The position numbers and the translations under genes are program-made. DNA of 64,000 bases from Lineus longissimus. Lineage: Eukaryota > Nemertea > Pilidiophora > Heteronemertea > Lineidae. The stretch is taken from positions 3,040,501 to 3,104,500 of the forward strand of contig NC_088309.1 of NCBI RefSeq assembly GCF_910592395.1, written 5' to 3'. How positions within the stretch are numbered: the first letter of the stretch is position 1; each line of letters starts with the position of its first letter. This document shows positions 35,601 to 50,600 of the stretch, in pieces. Under the pieces are notes generated by a model. The model saw only the letters and a program-made list of their open reading frames with translations, was not told the DNA's origin and searched no databases.

Positions 35601-38600
35601 GGTTGAAGAGTTTCAAAGAATAACTCCAACGTATGTACAGCATTCCTGACACCATGGGACTATCAGAAACATCTTTCAAGCATCTTAATTTTAGGATAGC
35701 AATCCATTTTGTAGATAAGAATGACTTGCAGTCAATTTGGCAGCAGATATCGAGAATTGCCAAGATAAGACATGTGATTCAGGAAGGATGATCCCTCTGT
35801 CCTCTGTCACCAAATCAAAATCAGACATATGGATGTCATGAGTGCGAGGAAAGGCTGATGACTTTTGAAGCGACACAATGACATATCACCAGGAATCAGC
35901 TAAGCCATTACATATATCTGCTAGACCCAACAGGGATAAGATAACAGCCAGGATATCAAAGAAAGCGAAGACAGACGCAGCCTGACTGATGAAAAAATTC
36001 AGCGACAGGACGTGCTTTCCCTCTAGAGCTGCATGGTCCCAGAAAATCTTAATGCCAAAGGAAGTGGAAGTGCTCATATTTATATGATCTGTCATCGTTT
36101 GTTTGTGCGAGGGTCGTCATGTGCAATGAATGATATCCGTGTTATATTCAACCTATACAAGGGCCTCGATGTTCACATTTGACCACCGTGTTCCATGTGA
36201 AGCTTCAAAGGCAAGCAAAATGCAGCATGTTGCAGGACAAAATCTCAAATTTGGTCAAGAAATGTTGAAAAGAGAGGTATGCATGGTTAAACTAAAATAC
36301 ACATCATTCATATTACTTACCACAATGTCTATTATGCAACATTAAATAAAGGATTTCAGAGGCATTGAGATATATCATTGATTACAGTGATAGGTAATAA
36401 GATTTATGAACTCATCGTGAGTGGTCAAATTTCCCCAAGGTTAACATTTCTACTACCAGGTTGTTGCATTTTACCACAAGTCACCTTAAAAGCAGTAGGA
36501 TAACATACCATACCCAAAACCCACACAACACAGGAATTCCTACAATTCTTCAAAATTCCAACCACTTCTTATCACATCCAACAAAAAAGGATTCATATTG
36601 CAACCCTTTTAGTAGTGTTGTCTCTAAGTGAGGTGAGGTGGGTGTTTGCAACTCACAAACAGGCCACCACTGAAAGCATTACTGTTGTATCAGCTCAGAA
36701 AAATGGTCACTTTCAAATGGACAAGAGCCAAGAACCCACCTTTTAGAGACAACACTGTATCCAGGGAGACCAAATATTTTCAAACTTTGTGATTGTGATA
36801 GATCATTTTGCAACTGTGATGGTGAGAAAGATGAAATGAGAAGTGATTGAAAATTTGAAGGACAGGATAGATTCACTCTAAAAGACCCTCAGTAGACTAT
36901 ATAGCTGCGATGAACAAGGTTTCCTCTAGGGCTTCTCTAGGGATTGTGCATGACAAGTTCAAACTTAAAATGAACTATAGGGCAGGGAACCAAACTAATT
37001 TGAAAAGGAAAATTTGAACACTAACTTGTCTCCATGGCTTTATTACCTAGAGCAACCACCCTGAAGAAAACCTTGATTCACACTATAGCAGTTAGCCTCA
37101 CCACATCTGCAGCATACTTAGAATAGTGAACCAGTGAACAACAATTTATTCAGAACCTAACCATGCGTTGGTGATTTTGAAATACCATCGTGCATGATTC
37201 CATCTGCTGAAAAACCCTCAATGAACGAATTCAATGTATTTCTCATACCCAAACTGATCATTGGCAGGGTAGCTGAAGGTTATATTTATTAAACCAGAGA
37301 GCTTTAATGCCAAGAAAATCTGAAAATTGTATGGAGAGAGTGCATTTTAAGATTTGGATGGATGACGCCACTGAATGGTTCTTTCTCATGTTTATTGTCT
37401 CACTGGTAAACGTACCGAATAGTCAAGTTGCAAGTGTGAGATGAGCTGCAGATGCTGTGAGGCCCGATGTGAATAAAAATATAAACTTCTAGGTTAGTTA
37501 TCAACCACACCCTAAGATGAAGAAGCTGCTCCTTGAGTGATGATATGGATACCACTTCATTAGTAGTTAGAGTGATTCATTCATCATGTCACCAATCTTA
37601 ACCCAATACCATTTGGATGAAACATGCTTTAACCTTATGTGTCTTTGCATAAAAGCCAGTTTCTTAGAAGCAATAAAGAAATGCCTCCATTGCTTGTGAT
37701 GGTTAGTCCAAGATTGGACTCAAAAGTGAACAGCAACAGATATATTAGGAAAAGCATCCCACTATCCCACATTATCATTTGTTAAAATGCTTGGTGCATA
37801 CACTGAGAGAATGCCTGTATGTCTAATGTCAAAGGCCATTCTTTTTGGTACAACCTACAGAGACAAATCTCAAATATATGAGAAACTTTATGTCAATTGC
37901 ACACCTTTATACAACACAGCCAGATAAACATCAGTGTTCCATTGTAAACTTTCTCAAATACTGGAACAAGCAAAACAGCATGCACCATCAAAGATATTTT
38001 TTGTGACCTTGAACAATTCTTTTTTAAATAAGAAACACTGTCTTGACAAGATATCAAGGACAAATTCCAGAGGCAAAATGCTGATCATCAGAAAGCACTG
38101 CAAGGTATCATTGCCATGTATATTTACACTTCAAGTGAAAAAGCAGAATTGGAAGCTCTATGTGCTACCTAGGGCACCAATGGGCCCTAGGATGTAAGCA
38201 AAGGTTGAAGGATCCATGCATAAATTGGTGAATGGAAGCCTGTTATGTATCCTGGAGACAAGGTGCATGAGGCCATATTCTGCAGTTACTAGCACAAGCA
38301 TCAAATCGTTACTCATCAGTAAAGCAAATCTTCATTCAAGATCAGTGTACAACTTAAACTGAAGTTGACCAACTGTAATAGATACGATATCCATCAGTAC
38401 TGATAGATGTCCATCAATCAGAAACTCTTTCTGCACTCAGTGCGATATATCAGTACTGAAGTTGATATCTTTCAATATCACAAGCAGTTAAGGTCAATGC
38501 CTAAACTTTTCCTCCCAAATATCACAAACTACTAATCATAATAAAAAGTGAAATATCTTGTCCTAAGAAAATGATATGTATGACAAAATCACTCAAGTTC

Positions 38601-41600
38601 GCAACTTCATCTTTGTTCCTCAAACTGCCTAAATCCCAATTGATTATCAACACTGTGGAATGTTTAGGTAAAGACAAGCAATCAAAGCTGACAATAGCCA
38701 CCAACCTATGCAGGATCCATCAAACCGCGCATACAGGCAATTAATGTCATTTGGTAAGAAGCTAGCAGTCGCCGGTGTCGCCGCAGGACTTGAGATGTTG
38801 GGATGTTTCTTACTGCTTCGTTGAGGGTCACGCTCGGTGCCGTGAAGAATCAGTGACCAGGTCTTCAATTCAGCTGGAAAGAAAGAAGGACGGTATAAAT
38901 AAAGTGATCAATTTTACCAAATGTTGCACTTAAAAACTTTAACGAGCCAGGTCTAGAGGGCCTCCATGCTCACGGTCCAAATGCAATCTGTATTCCTAGA
39001 AATACTGTGTCCAATTCAAATCATTACATAAAATCGCCAAAAAACTACCAAATACAATTTACAGTGCATGTATTGTAAAAATTGCCCTAAAATTGCCAAC
39101 TTCATACTTGTCAGTTTCCATTTAAGTACTGTTCTCGGAGTGAAATCAATGGTGATGTCAGGGATTTTAAGTATTGACTAATAAAAGCTACTATTGTTCA
39201 ACAGCACATCATAAAACTGGCTAGAATAAGAATGTAAATACATGCAGAAGGCATGACTAAACATGCTACATTTATACAAATCCACAATCAGATATCGATG
39301 ATTTGGAGCAAAAGTCTACCAAAGCTCACACATGGAACATTTTCACTTCATTATCAATGGCAATCATCGAATGTTATCATTGTCTAACTAACTATCAGTC
39401 AGGATAGGAACCGGTATCAATGTTACAAACCAACATGACAGATGATTAAAGTGCTATAAAGTTAGCCCCAACACCTCTTCGTATCACTTTTCAGATTTTA
39501 GATATTAGTGTGTCAAAGAGGTGATTAACTACTGCCCCTTTTTCAAGAGAATGACAGCAAGTTATTGTTAGTACCCGGTACTAATTTTTTCCCAGAATGA
39601 GTGGTTGTGTGTTATTAAACTGTGCAGTCTTGCATATCCTGCCATAATGATATTTTGATCAGTGAAACTATCAACAGCGGGAATATGTTAATATCTGTTG
39701 TGTGATAAAGCTTGCTATTTTGCCCTGCTCTGCTGAAGTAGCTCTGCTAATGATTTATGGGTAAGCGTGCATGCAGACCCCTAAAGTTTTAAACCCTACA
39801 AACAATGAAATCAACATGCACAGCTATGTCTTTCGCACTACAGATCGACAGCCATAAACTTGTTGAATCCATTACAATAGCAACAAAAAGCAAACAATAA
39901 GCAAAGCTTGATAAATATTAGAATGACTTTTGTTATACCTTTGTTATAAGAACATTAAGATCAGTTTCCATCACAGCGGGAACCACTGACCACCTTAACC
40001 ACAAAGCCTGTGGAACGCTGGAGTGGAATCAGACCAGGCCCAAACTGCCACATCAAATATTTAAAACCAGACACGTTTGCTGGATTCAAGATTCGTGTAC
40101 ATGTAAAACAAGAAGCACCATGAATGACCAAGAGCGACCAAGTTTTCATTACATTAGCGCTTTAGGAAAACAGGGATAACTTCCATGTTAGATGACCAAC
40201 CCCCATCAACATGCGAATCGATCAGACTTTATCACTCTACTGATACTCCCTTTGGCTCTGTGTACTGATTTGTTTTTTTGACTGAAGGACCAAGCAAGTC
40301 GTAGAATGGAAATCCTTGTGTACGATTACAAGCTAGCTCAAATTCAGATCAAGTTCAAGCAAGATTCTCTACATATCCAAGAGTACTACTCTATGTAAAA
40401 AGTGAGCACACAAGCACACAAAAAGAGTCAGTTAAATATAAAATATCACTGCTTGACACCCCATTTGGCAATTTCCTAGTTTTACCCTGTTTCATTTCAT
40501 CCAAATTGTGGGGAAGACACAAACCACTACATCACAGGCAACACTTTGTTCTGTGCAGGCCTACTTTGTTTCTCCCCCATAAGTTTGACAAAATACACAA
40601 AGGTGAACCAGGAAAGAAATATACAAGGGGAAACCAGGAAATCAGGAGGGTATTTCACAAGAAAATACTGGTAACAGCATAACATTTTGTGCAGTGTGTA
40701 CAGGCCATAGCAGAGTACGACATGAAGTACTAGTGCTACACAACACAGATCAATTAGAAGTGAAATGTGTCACAACATTTAGATAACACAGAGAAATGGG
40801 GATAGAATGCATCCTTGCCTTCTGTTGTGGCTGGCATGTGTCGTGGATTAGCTGTGGCAATGGGGCCACTGTGTACAACCGGCTCTGGTTTAGATGTACT
40901 GATTTTGTGCTGTGCCGCTGTTGATGAGCAGTTATAATGAAGTTTGGTAACAGTGCTTTTTGGAGGGGGATTATTCTTATGTGAGGAAGCGTAAGTGACA
41001 GTTGGGCTCTCAGTAGGTTTTATTGTAGTAGTAGCTGGTTGCGCAGAGGAGGGGTGCACTGATGTCCCATAAAGCACTAAGCTCCACTCTCGTAATTTAG
41101 CTGTCCGGACTGAAAAAATAGGAAGGGTTATAAAGGTGAGCACAGCTATCCAACGACCAAATAAATTTTCGAAATTAGCTTATCGCGACTGAAACTTCCA
41201 GCAATATTGATCAGAATTTGTTTAGTATCAAGTTGAACCAAAAGGAGACATGCTTTCTCTCTCCAACGTGTGAGGTTTCCACTAAATTTCAGTAGGATAT
41301 GGACTGATGCTGTCAGATTTAAAGAAGACTAGTAAGGAATAACTGTTTGCAGGCAACTACGTTCAATACGAACGATGGCTTAAAATAATGAAATAAATGA
41401 ACAAAATGAACAAAATGTCTATCACACTGTTTCCTTTAACCAAATCATGTCCCATCATTGAATTTGCAAGACATACGTCTTATTACTGAAGCTTCTTGTG
41501 AAGGTATAAATGTTTGTCAATGACCATAAAGAAACATCGTAAATTCTGTTACTTCATACTTTGAGCATGCATTAGGAGTGTTTATAACAAGTCCTCAACC

Positions 41601-44600
41601 GCAGGTAGAATCTAGTGCTTGTGGGTTTAGCAAGTGGACAGAAAAACTAACCATTTCTCCCGGAGGTGAATTGACAGTATGAAAGAAATACCAGTACCAG
41701 TTCCCCATTGTGCATTAAGAAAACCATATGAAGATGTGGTATCTAACCCTTTACCAGTTTTGTATTTGTAAACCAGGAGTTTCATTAGTTTTTCTTGAGG
41801 ATGTCTTTCAAGTTAAGTTTTGTCAGTTCTTATCAACACTGAAGTAAAAGACATATCAAAGCCCTGTCTTCTATGGTTTTGAAAGGGTGGAGGCAAGCTC
41901 TTTAAAGAGTGCTGCACAGGAGCAGAGTGTGTCAAAGCACAAGCAGCTTTGTAAGATTGATATTAACATTTTGATAGCATCGGTGAGCATTCCTCAGTTA
42001 GAAATTAACTAGGTCCCCGGTTCAGATTATAGGATTGGTCCCCAACCATAGTGGTTCACAAGAGTGAACTCAGAAGAAGAAGAAAAAGAAGACATAGCCT
42101 TTTCAAGTCAGGATTGATACACCAACTCCCCATTTCGATCCCAGACTTTCCATGTCATATTCAAGCAACCAGGGGCAGTCAGTAAAGGAATTATAAAGAA
42201 ATAATAATGACGATCAACTTTCAAATACTTGGTTAAGAACTATCAGTAATACTAGAGACCGTTAGTGACTAAAAAGCAACCAGGATGTTATTTTATTAGA
42301 TGGAATAATAATCCATAAAATGAAACTGCTGTCTTCGGCCACGTGTCGACAAAAATACTCACACGCACTGTCACCGTTTGCTATTTCCAGCAGCCAGGTC
42401 CCATTGGCGAATTCACCCCAGTTATGTGTGGTCATAAAAGCCCAGCGAGTGAAACCATCCTTCGACATATCTCTTGGCCGATGTGCTAAGAGTGTCGACC
42501 TTGTGCCCATCGGTGACGTCAGGAATATCTCAACCTCTCCTCGTTGCTGAGCTGTCAGTGTTATTATGGTCTGGACGTGCTCTAGATATAATACATGGTC
42601 ATTCGTACCACGGCAACCATCTGATTTCAGTGGGAGCTGTATTTTTTGGCTCACAGGAACAACTCTGAAAAGGATGAAGCAGTTAAGTCATGCCTTTGGG
42701 TCAGTTATCTTCCTCAGAAGCTTTCATGCCATATCTTACCCCTTCATCACGTACAGCCAAACACATGTATAGCCTACAAGAATTGACATGGAGATAGATA
42801 CTACTCAATACCATATCTGTGATGGATCAAATTCCAAAGATGTTCTTCTGGCAAGTCTGGCATGTCCTTTACCTTGTTCTCAACACAGGAAATTGAAGGA
42901 GTAAGCAGACGTATTTATCTTGTTGACATTACATCTCCCTGTGATACACATAAGTTTAAAACCAATAAACAAGTGCTCTTTGATAATCCTGACTTACTTA
43001 TTTGTGTGTCCGGCCTGAATTGTACATGCGTGCTGTGGTGGCACTGTCGTCCAGTTGAGAGCCAGGTTGACCATAGCAGATGCATCCAGTACACCGTATC
43101 CAAAAGAATGGCTCACTGTGAAGGAAAAAACGAAACTAAAACCAGCCGCCAATACATTCCAGAATAGCTACTCGTGAAAACCGACACATTCTTGCAAAAA
43201 AGAAGACCAGCCTTAAGTATTACATCACATGAATCCGACACATCGCTCATGTAGGGTTAACAAGTGTCTATAACATTCAATCCTAAGAACAATACTTAAC
43301 AAACACAAAGTGATATCACACAAGTGCTCTTTATCTTTTGGCAAAACATTCTGAACAAGGGAAATCCAAAACACTTTGGCCCCATTCTGCTTCTGATGGA
43401 GGGCAATCATATACCTTTTCTTCCGACTGCATTGGTGACCCAGTCACCTGCCTGCAGACCTTTTGGATTGGCTGTCCTAACAACTACATGTTGCATATCC
43501 CTCCACGTAAGCCGGGGACTGAAATATGTCAATCAAAAGATAACACTAGTTGAAGTGACGAACCCTAGTTGAGGAAACCTCCAATAGGATCTCGAACTAA
43601 GGCTCTTCAACACAGTTTTCTAACAAGCAATTCAACTTGCTATGAGAGGTAGCCAGAGGTACCATTTCAAGAAAGCAAACCCTTAGCACTGAAGTGATAG
43701 GCACTGACTGCAAAACGAAATATCTGAAGATCTCAAAATGTGATCCAGCTACAACAGAAATGTTAGGTTTATCAAAGCAAACTTCTGTACTGAAGTGGTC
43801 AGGCATCAGCAGTAAAGAGAATCTTGCAAACCTCTTGTAATGATCTCCCAGTCTACTTACTTGGCTTGTAAGGCAAGAGCACAGATACCAGCAGCTAACG
43901 GGGCACTGGCTGATGTCCCTGTGTGTGTCTCTGTACAACCTTTCCGAAGATCAGTTGTCACCTGCAACAACCACATGAAGCTTTAGAGGTAAGAGTAATG
44001 AAGAGAGGTCACAAGGATTTTTGAAGGATTCCACCAAGTCAGTTTTTAGGCCTGGTATATAACTGGATCAAGGAACACCTCATTCAAAGGGTGTGGTAAT
44101 CAAGTGATGACATGTTACATGTATGTTAGACTCAAGTTTAAGAAACCAAAAGAAAGACTCAAAACTGTTGATACAAGATAGTGCTGCCATCTGTTGCAAT
44201 GATAGAACTAGAGGTGTCTGTTTCCAGTTTAATCAACACGCTAACCCGAAATCTTCACGACTTACTATTTGTCTTTCTCCTCCTGCTCCACTGCTATATG
44301 TTGTAGCAAGTGTTGATGAGCACGCTTCAGAATACCAGGGAATGTTGCCATACTCTGTGGCGCTGCTTATTGAGAGCGTATAAATACTGTTTGTGTAGCC
44401 ATCACAGTTACAGCTATCGCCATCTCGGCCTCCGTTACCAGAGGCCCAGACAAATATAGAACCTAGACCTCCTCGACCCTGAAACACACAAAACACAAGA
44501 GTTGAATTTCAGATATTGACAGGGGACTAGAACTAGCGTATGATTTTGGCAGGGGAAATGTACCACAGTTCCAGGGGGTGAGGGTCAACTTTCGTCTTGA

Positions 44601-47600
44601 ACCTATCAGAAGAGAATTAAAACAGCACCTCTGCTTATTCATATTGAATATCAACTTTAGCTCTTCCTACTTATGTAGATCTTATTCTAATACTAACCGT
44701 GTTAACTCCACTAGAAAAAGCTCTGCTGGCCAAATAAGCTGGGCCATCTACAGTGCGGCCATCATCATCAGGCCCCCAGCTCGCACTATAGATCTGTATA
44801 TGCTGAGGACTTAGACTTAGAGATTTGGCTTCAACTGAGTCTGTAACATCACCATCCAACATGCGTACGCCTGAAAATAGGAAGGAATTTAAATATCACA
44901 GGGACAATGATGCACAACATAAGCGGCCAGGACGACAATGTGAATATGTTACTCTTAACTCCACTGTTCAAATTGCATGCGCACTATCAAGTTATTCAGA
45001 CATTCAAAACGAATCCACTCCATATATCTGAACTTGTATCATTTAGTACAGATCACTATGAAAAGATGGCATTGCCTGTGTTTTATTTTCTGTTTCAAGG
45101 TGCTGCATATTCTAATGATGATTTTGATGCAAGTCAGTGCCAATCTGAATCATCCCAGCCAAATGCCATTGCTCTTAATCAACGCCAATTTCATGTTTAA
45201 ATGAATCAAATGACCAGATGTAATTGGCGTCATTCTATGACCATGAACTGGATTGGACAATTAGGACCTCATTTACGCCCAGCTTTCATATCATTTAGAT
45301 GAGTCTCCTCTGTTTTACTCATGTGACTAATATGGTTTGGTAATTATAAGTGAGAAATAAGGCCATTTTGGCCTTCCAAATTGCTAGTTAGGCATCTAAG
45401 TCAATCATTAAGAGTTTTAATTGCACCCAAATGTCCAATGCCAACAGATTAACCAAATTATCACACAAAACATAATGGAATGAAATCTTTCAACGAGGAG
45501 AAAGCACTTCAATCAAATTATCATAATCCACCTTATTTACAAAAGATATTCATAATTCATACTAAGGTCTAACATTTTCGGAGTTAAGATATTGGTATAC
45601 CAGAGAGGACAGCCTGGAGATGGTCTCTGCATTCTGACTGGGACACCAGCCTCTCAATGACACCAAAAACAGACTGCTTAATGCTGTGTGCGTCCAAATT
45701 AGGGGGTGTCAAACACTTGCAACAGAGCTCCTGAAATTGATTTGGTGATGCATGCAGCTATCTCTTTTATGATCCTGAATGAGAGGAAGTCGTCAAGGTT
45801 GTTTGTTCAGGAAACTATCCATCACCTACCTCCTATTTTTGCATCGAAGGCCACTCCTACACTACATACATTATTATTAGCTTCTGCTGCCACTTCCCCT
45901 GCACATCGCGTCCCATGCCTGAAACAATTTAAAAACTTAATCATTTTATACTAGGTATATGTAGCATGTTGTTCTGAAGAAGTATTCCCATTCCAATACC
46001 ATTTTGCTACAAAACTTAGAAATATGCACAACAATGGTGGATGCTGTGCTATTGTAAAAGCTCAACAGAGATATGTGATAAAAACTACATGAGCCCCCGG
46101 TTTATGCAATATTCATAACGATCAGTGAAATACAGAAAAATGCCCCTTGCATTATTTATCAGCAGCAATATCTGCAGACATAAATCATGCACCTCAATAG
46201 CTGTGAGAACAGCCTACGAGGAATACCATGCTTTACTTTGGTCACCATTGTATTGGTGGAAATGAGACATGCTAAAGCCATCACATTCTCAAAGTCATTC
46301 CAATACAACTTGATCAAATAATCAGTACAGCGACGTGGACGTAAGGAAGGTGACTTGTAATCTTGGGGGTGAGATTAACAGAATACCAAGCCTGATTAAA
46401 TCTGGGACAGGACCACTAAGTAGCCTCCCTGAACAAACAGTAATCCCAGCGAAATAGTTGCTCTTGCTGAGAATGAATAACGTCCCTCTTCAACTACTGG
46501 AATGAAGTTATCTGATCCAATATGGGCAGCCAAGCGGTCCTCTTGAGACAACAGTTAATGAATGCAACAGGGAGGAGACCAGAGATAGACAAACAACCCC
46601 ACATCAGTCATGGAGTGAGTCAAGCTGCAAAAACATTGGAGTGAACACACCTAGGAATAGGAATAGACATCAAGTCCCAAATATGTCTCTGGTCCATGAG
46701 CAGACACTACAAATAGAGTGGTGCTTTAATAGATATTTTCCATGCAACCCAACAAAAAGTTTTTCAACTTACCTATTTTCATTTGAATAATCATATCTAG
46801 GCTGTGGGTCATCGTCATTCCCATTTACATCATAACTTGCTCTACTATCCTGGAAAGAGAAAATGGAGAGAAAGCTACAACTCACATCTCAAAAAAGTTC
46901 TCTACCTATCAATTTTTCAATCCTATAACAATCAAGCAACTATGCTGTTTTTGCAAATTATGGCTTCAGCCATCCGAAGTGAACCACTTTTCAGTGATCC
47001 TTTGCCATTTGACTGAATGAGCAAGTTGCTTCTAGCAGGAGCACTAGTAGATGGATACCTGTGTAGCTTTTATTTACTATGGCTATTTTTTCTTTAAAAA
47101 GAAGATCCATCAGCAGACAGTTAATAGTGTGTACCTGTTTTGGAAGATATAGTGTAATTAACCAGTAAACACAAGAGTGGCAAGTACAACAAGAATGTTT
47201 CTGTTTAGCAAGAATAAAATACAATACAACACCTTCATTCATGGTGCCAGAGAAAATCGGGTACCTGCTAAACATCATATAGCATTGAGGAAACATTTCC
47301 TTGATGTACGCATCACGTTTCAGAAATTGCTCCTAAAGAAGGTATCGATAAAAACAATAGATTTTGTCTGTAATCTCAAACCTATGTCTTAACAGGATGA
47401 CTAAAACCAAGTAGACCTGAGGAAGACTTCTTGGCATCAAGAAATCTGTATCAGGGGCCTGATTATTGGACAACAGGATCCCCTACGACAGACAACTTCT
47501 TTCACTGAGAAGAAGACCTCAAATCTTGGCAACAGAGGGTCACCTGATATCTTTTCAACATCAATTTCCTTCATAACTTGAAGAATTTCCTCCACAATAC

Positions 47601-50600
47601 CAAATGTGACAGAGCAATCTCAATACAAATATACGAACACCATGGTGGAAACTTTCAGTGGTGGCTAATGAGCAAGCTCTTCAACCAAACCTTGCCAAAG
47701 AATTGCTATTCAAACCATAACAGGATCGTAAAACCAGTCTTGTAATCACCATGATCAAATCTGACACTGTTACTCCAATTAGCAATCAACAACCCCTTAC
47801 CGCTGCCTTCCATGATCAAATCAAGCAAACACCAGATATTTCGCTTTCCAAGCTGTCCATGAAGCCAAATTAGATATGTTTGGAGTAGAATATAGATTTG
47901 CCTGTTTATCAGTTAACTGTGACTCTGTAACAATTAGACTGATGAAAAATACTATAAGTCGCACCATAATTGAATAATAGGGAACCTAATTCAATTGAGC
48001 TGGCTTTCATTGACGAAAATAAAATAGAAAATAAAATGGTACCATATATCTCCCTCTTGGGTTTCAAACCTGAATTTGATGGATCTGCTGTCATATGCCC
48101 TAATGTAATCACTTTAAGAATGCTCTCAGGCCATTGCAGCCCGCTGTTGTTTAGGAATAATTAAAACGTTTCAAAACCTCTCCAGTAAGCCACAAATGAA
48201 CATCAATATGTGTTAAGAGAAGCAGTATTTCTATATAAGTTTGTGTAGTACGTCCAACTCTAGCATGCAGTGACACATACTGGCTTATTTGAAGCCACTT
48301 GGCATTTTGATAGAGATATTGTTTCAACTAATTGAAAATTTGAAAATTGTCTATAACAAATTGACATGACAATCCGCTCTGAAGCTTCTGATAAGCACTG
48401 CCTGATGGGAAACAATTATCATGATATATTCGATTCTTTATGCGTTTCCTGATATTTTTTTCCAATCTGATCAGTCCTGAATACTCAACACCAGAATATG
48501 ATGAATTGATGCAATTCCACAGGAAGGATATATTTATATCGTACATTGACGCACATCTGAGTTCGGATCTGATCAATTTGTTACACACAATGAGGGGATT
48601 ATCAAACACGATATGCAACAATAATACACCTATGCTTCATTCTGAAATTAGGCATTGGCATATTTTAAGGTTTTGGTACCAGACAATATCATACTTTCGA
48701 TTTACAGCATTTCAAATGAAGGCTGGAATGGAATTCAACTTATTTATTGGGAGAGTCATACTTTGTGTAAATTTTTCAAAAACAATCTACAAGATATATC
48801 CCTTGATCGTATCAGTTTGCATGACAGTGTAATATATGGATAATTATTCTCCAGGCTTCAAGAAAAGATGGACATTATTTCTGAAGGAAGAGATGTCCCA
48901 AGGCATCCACTTGTAGAGGAAGCAATAAATCATTCTACCTTTGGGATGAGGTCCATTTGAATTATTAATATAGCTTGAATCCAATCTAAATCAAGCAATA
49001 AATTTCTGCTTCAAATTTCAATTTCGCTTTAATGTTCAATATTTTGTTGCAAAGCGGCCGGCGCTCGGCAGCAAAGAAAGGGATTCAAGGAAACATCCTC
49101 AGTCACATTCTCCAAAGCAGACACCATATTCAAGCATACTGTCTCTGTCTCTCTTTTTATCATTTGCTCTGACAGTGGGGTTTCTTTTAATGATTAAACA
49201 ACAAGAAAAGGGTCCTGCTTCCATAAATCCATAATCCCTCGTCCACTGGCCCCGTATCTAGCATTAATCCAATCCATCTAGCTGGTGAGACACGAGCCAC
49301 ACTGGACTTACATCGATCGATCACAGAACCCAACCCGGTCATTGGATACTTTTTCTTGCTTTCTCTCTAGCTGTACCATAAATAAGCTCTATCTTATTTT
49401 TGTGACAAAACATTCTATTCTTCTTCCAATGCATTTGGGATTAACCTCTTTTGCCACCAGTGATTTGGTCACTCCGAGCAGTCTATGCAGACTAAACACA
49501 CCATATGTGGCACTGTTTACTTAATAGATTGTAGCTTGGCAGTGGTAGATACCTTGGTTTACCAGAAATAAAGAAGAACAATCAGCGGCAGTATAGCAAC
49601 GTAAGGAATATTGAGCAACAAGAAATGCACTATAGCAGTTTGAACCAACAACTTACTCTACAGTAATAGGTATAAGAGCGGTCCTTTTAGACCGACACTT
49701 CATGCTTCAGATGAGAACAAATGCACCCCTGGATTCACAGAGCATCACATTCTCATCGACAGTATGACACTCTCTTAGCTGTGGATACATTATTCCAGTC
49801 GCAGTTTATACACTGGTGCAATTACCAAGAGCCACAGCAACCTTATTGGCAGTTTTTAGTATCAGCAAACAAAATTACTTTCCATAGCTGCTAAGCTCAG
49901 CTGCGCTGTGTCAGTGACAAAGCCTGGAGTCCAGTCCCAAGGTAACCATGACAGAGTCTTCCTCAGAGAATCAATATTGAACACCCTCATTGCCTGGGCA
50001 TTAGTCATGTGGTAACGACAGCATGCATAGAAGATCCATGCAAAATATCGTCAAGTGTACTGTAAAATGTTGAAGAAACATGTATGGTTGGTTACAAAGT
50101 GTCGAGAGCAGTTTTGTCGCTGACAAGTAGAGCATTCTATTTTCTCCTTGGGGTTGTGGTTAATAGGGAAATGCTTATTTGGCGATGCTAAGCTTTACTC
50201 GGTCTAGCTTGGAAAAAGAAAGAAATGTCAGTTTTTACATTGAATTCAGCAATGTTCAGCTACACACGTAATCATCATGTATCTATCCAACCTTTTTTCA
50301 ACAAATCACTTAGTCTAACCCAAGAAAAAATTGACATGATTGTGGTTTTGGTTTGACATTGATGATACAACCGTCAATACCCAGGCATTCTTGATCAATA
50401 ATGACAGAGATAAGAAAAGTGAAAGCATTTCCATCGTCTGACTAGGCAGAGATGGAAATCAAGATCCAGGCACACCCATCATGATCCAGCAATGACTTCC
50501 ACATAGAGATTTTTGCAAAAATGGCCAAACTTTACAAATCTAATGAAAATGCGAAAATGTCAGCGATACATTCACACCAGTTTGATTAAAGATATTTATC

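Noticed and set aside
48440-48832. 130-codon plus-strand frame in the large furin intron
   Set aside because: No motif, overlapped by frames on both strands, and no splice-consistent neighbours.
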